Below are positions 61,937-64,000 of a stretch of DNA of 64,000 nucleotides, one piece after another. The position numbers were made by a program, and so were the translations under genes. Source of the stretch: Siphonodentalium dalli (taxonomy: Eukaryota; Mollusca; Scaphopoda; Gadilida; Siphonodentaliidae); contig CP136061.1 of assembly GCA_032622095.1 (NCBI GenBank), positions 3,658,001 through 3,722,000 on the forward strand, read 5' to 3'. Each line of letters begins with the position of its first letter. Position 1 is the first letter of the stretch. The notes under the pieces are model-generated. The model was given only the letters and a program-made list of their open reading frames with translations. It made no database searches and was not told the DNA's origin.

Positions 61937-64000
61937 GTTTTCAACTAAGAAACGCCACGCCCCCTTTTGGATTATTATCTTATTCTCACATTCAGTTGTT
62001 TTAATTTGACCAACCCCGGGGCCTCAAGAGAGCAGGGTGTGCCCTACCTCTTGCCAAACAAAATTCATTTGGCAACCATTTTGACAGGTGTGTTTTTAAT
62101 TTTCAATTTAATTTTAAACGGACATGGCTCATTCGGACTAAAGAAGCTTTTTACGTAGTTTGGAAGGATATATAAGATAGGTCGAAAAATACGCTCTTTT
62201 CTGTTCCATGCCGAGCGCATGGCTGGTGTTTGTTTGTAAACATGTTTGGGGCCCAAACACAGTGTTCAAAGATGTGTTTTTGATTACTTTGAACAATGCC
62301 TAATTATGTAACATATAATACTCGTAGAGAGGTAGTTTAAGTATTGATCGACCTATTTCGATACTGGGAAGGAAAAATTCATAGGCGAATATTATTATTT
62401 GTGTTTTGGAGCGCAAACCGCCATGTGGATTTAAACGCATTCGAAAACATTCAAAGATGTGTGAATAGTTAATCGGCTGTTATAAAAAATGGTGTTCTGT
62501 AAAGTTTGTAATTGTAACAATGAATATTGATTTCGACATTGTATTCCACGAACATGTACATTTGTATATGTGATGGTCTGTGTTTGATCGTCAGTGATTA
62601 TAAAACAATAGGTTAATCAGTCGAATGTTAATGGCGACGGATAATAATAGTGGCTCTAAATAATATGAATAATTCACGTTGGTCACTCGGGTTAAACTAA
62701 CACAATTGATACCACAGTAACCTTATAACACGGGCCCCGTTCTTCATTTATCCCGTCAATCTTTTAGTCGGATATGATGATTTGCTATATGTAAGATAAC
62801 ACATCTGCCCCGGTCAACGAAAATCACACCTAGCCCTCCGGAATGACAATAACAAGTCAGAATGGAGCACTGGCTGACCGACCTTGCGGCCTTTTCGTTT
62901 GTCAACATAAGTAGGGTGAAAGAAATAATGGCTTACAACCTATCCGTCATATAATTTCCCCACATAATGAAGGTGGTGCATAAATGTATGGATGTCAAAA
63001 GAAAGGGGAGGTTGTCTGCTAGGCGTATTAAAGAAGATTCTAGGCTAAATATGATGATGACCAAGGTCCCAAATTTCTCGAAGACAAATTGCTCCTCGTT
63101 CTGATGACATGAATTTTGAGGTGGAAGCTGGATCCTGGAGCGGTTTATTGAAATTTTGAAAATAGTTTTAGAACGTATATGATGATTCGCTATATTTAAG
63201 ATAACATAAAAACAACAAATGGTGCGGTGAAGGAGAACAACACTCGAAATTTCGACCACCCCTGGCGCTACGCGGCCAACTACTCTCTGTATATGAATTA
63301 TTTGGTGACAGAGACTTGTGATTTGTAACATTATTACTTTGATATATATTTATACTACTAACTTGTCGAAAGAATTCATTTTTATGTCAAATGAGAATTA
63401 TTCCTATAATAGACCCTCAATAAAATATGGCAAGTACTTATGGAATTTGGCTAAAAACGATTTAATTTGGCCAAACATTTGGCAAGAGAACATTTTACAA
63501 TGAAGCAATACCCGATCAGTCTGTTGGTGCGTTCATGTCTGAATAGAATATAATAGAATATAATTTATTGAGCCTCACTACACATACGAGATTGTTTGCT
63601 CATACATGCAGCATAATGTAAGTGAAAATAACATACATATAAGACCTGAATTAGTGAAATATTGTAATATAGTGAGGTATGAAGTTGAGATGTGACAGAG
63701 TGAGTGAGTGAGTGGGTATTTTGGTGTAAATATACAGATCCAGGGGGTTGGGAACACCGCAGAATACAGGGGTAAACCTGTCTTCCGTAATATGGACAAA
63801 GGAGTATACAACATTTAGGTACACATCCCGAAGCGCCACGTGGACAATTTAGAAGTCAGATAAATAAATGACAGGAGCATATCAGAAGTATAGGTGTTTT
63901 TGAAATTTAGAAAATATGAGAATACTATATGACAAGTGTATGCGTACCAGTATCGTAGAATCATGCACCATCATAATGAAAATACATGTACGTATAAGAA
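61937..64000. other. Downstream region: no gene seen
   Basis: A diverged 45-bp tract (atgatgatt.gctatat.taagataaca) occurs at 62774 and 63179. A possible family E fragment (ttggctaaaaacgatttaatttggcc) is at 63450. A 132-codon - strand frame at 62933-63331 has no recognisable domain. Confidence 0.4.

Noticed and set aside
62933-63331. A 132-codon - strand frame
   Set aside because: No domain, no splice signals, and it overlaps a locally repeated tract. Likely chance.

Overview
The window reads as AT-rich eukaryotic (metazoan) genomic DNA. One gene runs through almost all of it on the + strand. It is a divergent member of the SLC17 / vesicular-glutamate-transporter / sialin family of major facilitator anion transporters. 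I traced eleven coding exons by homology-style reading, GT-AG boundaries and consistent reading phase: 4199-4333, 12740-12882, 17380-17494, 18816-18903, 21050-21136, 30531-30667, 34736-34885, 36243-36375, 38415-38531, 39509-39636 and 60606-60770 (stop codon). They join to 465 codons plus a stop. At least one N-terminal exon is missing or unrecognised. Nothing else looks like a host gene. Most other open frames are chance frames or tandem repeats whose unit length is a multiple of three.

The kind of organism is an inference. The LINE-type ORF1 zinc knuckles, the LINE 3' end of the type cgttaaatcaataaattaaa and the many ACATGTACATGT runs in the right half suggest a marine lophotrochozoan, perhaps a mollusc. 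The sequence alone does not settle it.

Layout: 0.1-4.2 kb holds scattered fold-back elements. 4.2-12.7 kb (intron 1) holds a 608-bp dispersed repeat with a long hairpin, a decayed LINE split by a 266-bp insertion, a 33-bp satellite and a 2.46-kb 57-bp satellite. 12.7-17.4 kb (intron 2) holds an array that begins at the splice donor itself, a nested hairpin element and a 27-bp satellite. 17.4-30.5 kb holds exons 3-5, a hairpin MITE, a LINE ORF1 remnant and about 2.9 kb of 29-bp satellite in two blocks. 30.5-39.6 kb holds exons 6-10 with further MITEs. 39.6-60.6 kb is a single 21-kb intron. It is packed with elements: a 50-bp and a 45-bp satellite, a LINE 3' fragment, terminal-inverted-repeat elements, a compact LTR retroelement with LTRs that read as identical, an inverted dimer of a 0.46-kb element and a head-to-head minisatellite. 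The last exon is followed by candidate poly(A) signals and more repeats.

Two patterns stand out. First, four of the eleven exon boundaries carry tandem copies of the splice junction itself (donor of exon 2, donor of exon 5, acceptors of exons 9, 10 and 11 make five junctions on five exons), so decoy or alternative splice sites lie right beside the real ones. Second, at least three of the large satellites look like tandem expansions of the terminal sequences of transposable elements that also occur singly in this window.
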